From NCBI GenBank assembly GCA_029204225.1, contig CM055115.1, positions 9,980,665-10,044,664 on the forward strand: a stretch of 64,000 bases of DNA. Reading direction: 5' to 3'. The notes beneath the pieces are model-generated. The model ran no database searches and was not told the DNA's origin. It saw nothing but the letters and a program-made list of their open reading frames with translations. This document shows, piece by piece, positions 63,879 through 64,000 of this stretch; the stretch's first letter is position 1; the number at the start of each line of letters is the position of its first letter. This stretch comes from Diphasiastrum complanatum. Its lineage: Eukaryota > Streptophyta > Lycopodiopsida > Lycopodiales > Lycopodiaceae. Made by a program: the position numbers and the translations under genes.

Positions 63879-64000
63879 CTCTCCCTTAATCTGAATCCTT
63901 GAATGCCTTGACCTTCAAACTTAGTTCTACACATAATCTTCTGTGTGTATCCAAACTCAATACTTTGGTAAAAATATCAATTGTCATATCTTTCGTTCTA
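63879..64000 (-). pseudogene. Copia-B pol end, running out of the window
   Basis: Minus strand: polypurine tract TTAAGGGAGAG at 63889-63879, preceded by the RNase H tail (RTKDMTIDIFTKVLSLDTHR type). Same as 42410-42537. The remainder lies beyond 64000. Confidence 0.85.

Overview
This is nuclear DNA from a land plant with a repeat-rich genome. The evidence is several lineages of Ty1/Copia and Ty3/Gypsy LTR retrotransposons, spliceosomal introns with GT..AG borders, CACGTG (G-box) promoter motifs, and one recognisable plant gene of the TPD1 (TAPETUM DETERMINANT 1) family. The species cannot be named from the sequence. Most of the 64 kb is dead, nested and rearranged transposon sequence. I use local family names: Copia-A, -B and -C/D, and Gypsy-A, -B and -C.

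Layout. 1-1968: an 84-bp tandem repeat and a diverged member of a repeated ORF family. 1969-3193: a long GC-rich inverted repeat. 3143-5860: Copia-A (minus). 6236-10985 and 12600-16065: two Gypsy-A copies with an extra 3' region between pol and LTR. 16570-21128: Copia fragments, a Copia-B pol and a Gypsy-B fragment. Three copies (about 9.9-12.5, 21.1-23.9 and 26.6-29.3 kb) of a composite made of Gypsy-A 3' end, truncated LTR, a 51-bp palindromic satellite and a small non-retroviral ORF (possibly BAH-like). 29142-36211: Gypsy-C gag, protease, leader, primer-binding site and an unusually long LTR of about 4.25 kb. 36544-37598: a three-exon TPD1-like gene. 40195-46841: convergent Gypsy-B and Copia-B with an internal 1.46-kb inversion, then Gypsy-A gag and a complete 725-bp LTR. 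46842-50856: repeats and a decayed gene of unknown family, with an 85-bp tRNA-derived insertion flanked by a 10-bp target-site duplication. 51968-57797: a second decayed plus-strand gene, split by a 4.08-kb Gypsy-C solo LTR. 57867-59928: a decayed minus-strand gene coding, in one frame, a histone H3 fold, a basic linker and a ULP1/SENP-like cysteine-protease region. 60359-64000: a second copy of the convergent Gypsy-B/Copia-B pair.

The only gene that reads as intact is the TPD1-like gene, which would encode a secreted, cysteine-containing signalling protein; the LTR of Gypsy-C ends 333 bp upstream of its start. The most unusual locus is the H3-fold plus ULP1-like gene. It has a TATA box and five CACGTG motifs upstream, and faces tail-to-tail, about 70 bp away, a gene whose C-terminus looks ubiquitin-like. 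Both carry stop codons. All domain calls come from reading motifs by eye; none was confirmed by a database search.
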